In this document: piece by piece, positions 61,400-64,000 of the stretch
Layout of the letters: every line of letters begins with the position of its first letter
Position numbering within the stretch: the stretch's first letter is position 1
Assembly (NCBI GenBank): GCA_013399855.1
Contig: VXAY01005682.1
Location: 195,558-259,557 of the forward strand
Direction: 5' to 3'
DNA length: 64,000 bases
Source: Oxyruncus cristatus
Lineage: Eukaryota; Chordata; Aves; Passeriformes; Cotingidae
Program-made: the position numbers and the translations under genes
The notes under the pieces: generated by a model
The model's input: only the letters and a program-made list of their open reading frames with translations
Databases searched by the model: none
What the model was told of the DNA's origin: nothing

Positions 61400-64000
61400 C
61401 TCTGAAACAAAAGAAACGATGTTCCTTCTGAGCGCAAGGGAGATTTTTTGGGTTTACTGCGTGAAGACCTCCAGTTCTGCGCTTTCCTTGCCCAGAAAGC
61501 CCGGATTGCATAGGACAAGCAGCTGGAGAAAGGCGCTCTTCAGTTGTTTGTTTTCTTCTCATTGTTCAGTGTGTGGCCCTAAAGCCTCGTGTTTGGCACT
61601 ATTTCGTGCTCCGAAGACAGAATTACTCCTCTCCCTGGGGGCTCTTCCGTGGCACCTCCTCACTTGAGTGTCTTGAGTGCTTCAGAGACAAAGTTATGTT
61701 TCCAGTGCTCCCGTGTGAGAGCAACAGATGACTGTCACGAATGATGCTGATCCACCGTGTTCAGAGGTGATCCAGGCCTCAGCTGGACGACTTCAGCCTT
61801 TCAGGGCACTTTCGCCCCATAACACTTAAAAGCAAACTTCCCCCTGGCTTCTGTGGAGCACACAGATGCTCAGCCGTGCAGCAGAGAACCTGTCAGCAGT
61901 CGCTGTCTGCTGCCTTGCCACCCAAATGAGCATACCAGAGGTGCACAAGAGTGACTTTTAGGAATGTACCAAACAAAAGGATGTCTGGTGGGGAGGTGGG
62001 ATATACCACGAGGTCTCTGAAACCCTGATAGAAGTCAGGGAACAAACATTCACTGTTTCCCACAGCCAGTGGGAAAGCCAGCTTAAACCAAGAAGAAGAA
62101 GGTTGCACCCTGTGGGACTGAGTTGTGGAAGTCATTGCCCTGGTACCCCAGAAACCGAATCTACCTATAAATTCAGAAAGGAACTGTACAAATTCCTGGA
62201 GCACCCTTGATGTCTGGATGCTGTTTTTGTCTCACAAGCTCCTTAAACCACAAATGAACGAGAATGTGGGAGGTTTGTTGTGAAAGGTGTAGGCTTATTC
62301 CTGGCTCCTTCCTGTGCTTTTTTTCTCCAAGCCTCTTCCACAGCTCACTGCAGGGCAGGATGGTGGGGCACAAGGACTCTCAACCTCAGCAGGTGCCTGA
62401 GTTTTTTCCATGGTAGGTCAGGTATTTCTGCTCTTCTCCCTTCCTCCCAATGGCTGGACTCTGCTGGAAGGGCTTGCCTTCCCTGCCATGGCCCTGCTCT
62501 TCTGTTTTGGGGGGGTACCCCCTTTCCATGCTTAGGGTGAGCTCATTCAGGGAAGGGACCTTTTCCAAACCCAGCCACGGTCCAGATGGTCTGGTTTAAA
62601 ACCCTGCAGGAGCACCAGTGTGGAAAAGTCCATTTTCCTTTTCCTGAGACGCTCTTCCAGCTGGGTTGGGTTAGCCCACCAGAGGTGCCACTGCAGAGGC
62701 GTATAAGTGGGGGTGGTGGAGGAGAGAGGGCAGGAGTGCCCAGCGGTGGTACCAGCTGTTTTAGGTGGTGGTTGGGAGAAGGACAAGAGAGGAGATTTCA
62801 GAGTTACCTCGATGAACACAAGCTGGGTGACCCCAGGCCTGTAGAGACGTCTCGCAGGGCTGACGGGGCATGTGTGACTGGCAAAGCCTAAAGGAGACTC
62901 TGAAAAGCTCAGGGCCATTTTTCCCCTGGGCTAAGAGCTCAGATCTATTTAGTGGTTTTGGATGACACGTCTTGAGACCATCCTTAGGGGGCATTTTTTC
63001 CTGGATTTCAAAGAAAACTAAGCTTGTACAGCCTTTGTGCCTCATCCACCCCCTCCCTTGCCTCTGTGCTCTTACACAGGCGTTTGCCACCCTCCTTGAT
63101 AAGTCTGCATTGCAGGCCCTGTCTCACAAAGACTTCCATGTTTATTTCCCCATTCCAACCATTCTGATTGATGTGGAGGAGCTCAGGCTGAGCTTTGTGT
63201 AGTGGGTAGTTATGCTGAGCAGTGTAACATCCCATGAGAGGAAGGGGTGGCAGTGTCAGCTCAACCCTATTAAGCCACCAGAGAATCCAGAAAACAGGGT
63301 GCTCAGCTGTGGCTTGCCTTGGCAGCAAAAAAACCCCAACAAATGAAAAAGCCTAAGGAAAAGCCTGCAAGATAATGCAGAAGAGGGAAATAAAGTTTGA
63401 ACAAAACCCATTTCCAAGTTCTTGTCCTGAACCACAGCCCCCTCCTGCTCCATTTCTCCCATGGAATGGGAGGAACCACTCTCACTTACTGAACTGCAAA
63501 CAAAAATAATAAAAATAATCCTAAAGGCATGTTTTCACAAAGCTTTTAGAGTTTTCCCCCCAGGGTTCTGGTGAGCTAGCTGTCCTTCCCTCTTTGCAGA
63601 GGCAGCTCTCCCTCCCTCCCGGGCGGGCTTACACGAGTCCGTGTGTGCTCACACAGGACACTTTGCACACACCTGGAACACTCCAGCAGGACACAGTGGC
63701 TCAGCTACCTCAGTGGCAAAGAAGGCAAAAAAAAACTAACCCCAAATTCAACCAAAACCAAGTTTCCATTTTCTCTGTGAAGCCATGTGTGGCTGATGAG
63801 TGCAGGTATGCATGCAGGTGCCGGCACAGCAATCTACAGAGCTGAGCACACAGGGACAGCCTTACCAAAGAGAGGAGCACGCTGTGCCTGCTGTTACTAG
63901 CATCGATTTTCTCCCTGTGGCAGCGCTAATGAAGAGCAGCAAAAATACAGAATTGCTGTCTTGTAGACACTTTTATCTCACTGTGATGCCTTTTTCACTC
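61400..64000. other. Right flank without recognised gene
   Basis: No exon of a known family was found. In human the gene beyond PET117 is OVOL2, whose zinc-finger exons are not in this stretch. Bases around 62100-62200 (agttgtggaagtcattgccc, ttcagaaaggaactgtacaaa) faintly resemble an old CR1-type LINE 3' region. The remainder is unremarkable. Confidence 0.45.

Overview
This is a vertebrate nuclear window, almost certainly from a bird. Genes are split into short exons with GT-AG introns. The interspersed repeats are CR1 LINE fragments and avian-type endogenous-retrovirus LTRs, and promoters sit in GC-rich CpG islands. There are no bacterial-style operons. Five genes are identified by matching conceptual splicing to remembered family sequences; no alignment was run.

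Layout: POLR3F (minus; first five coding exons, 1438-6561, continuing off the left edge); a CpG-island promoter of about 6.34-6.90 kb shared head-to-head with DZANK1 (plus; 19 coding exons, 7368-32816); a complete survivin-type gene, BIRC5-like (minus; four exons, 33894-34865), convergent with DZANK1; a second CpG island at about 34.43-35.33 kb; an unproven two-exon ORF on the plus strand (35194-35946); KAT14 (minus; ten coding exons, 39076-56607, adding up to 782 aa); and the last exon of PET117 (minus; 56866-57015). A 326-base N gap (60788-61113) sits in a GC-rich island that probably hides PET117 exon 1 and its promoter. From 61114 to 64000 I recognise no gene.

The order POLR3F-DZANK1-KAT14-PET117 matches human 20p11.23 read in reverse. 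The notable difference is the survivin gene between DZANK1 and KAT14; human BIRC5 lies on another chromosome (17q25). The genes are not one pathway: POLR3F is an RNA polymerase III subunit, DZANK1 is a zinc-ribbon/ankyrin protein linked to cilia and photoreceptor transport, survivin belongs to the chromosomal passenger complex, KAT14 is the ATAC-complex acetyltransferase subunit, and PET117 is a mitochondrial cytochrome c oxidase assembly factor.

Repeats: a composite pair of LTRs (14911-16825) and a probable solo LTR (17645-18247) lie in a DZANK1 intron. CR1 fragments lie at about 6966-7130, 13427-14795, 42206-42300, 44614-45056 and 53618-54190. A GGAT/GGAG tandem array (60571-60740) ends 47 bases before the N gap. 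Main points to check: the survivin locus, a possible one-base frameshift at the DZANK1 C-terminus, a GC-AG intron in DZANK1, the tight PET117-KAT14 spacing, and the candidate gene at 35.2-35.9 kb.
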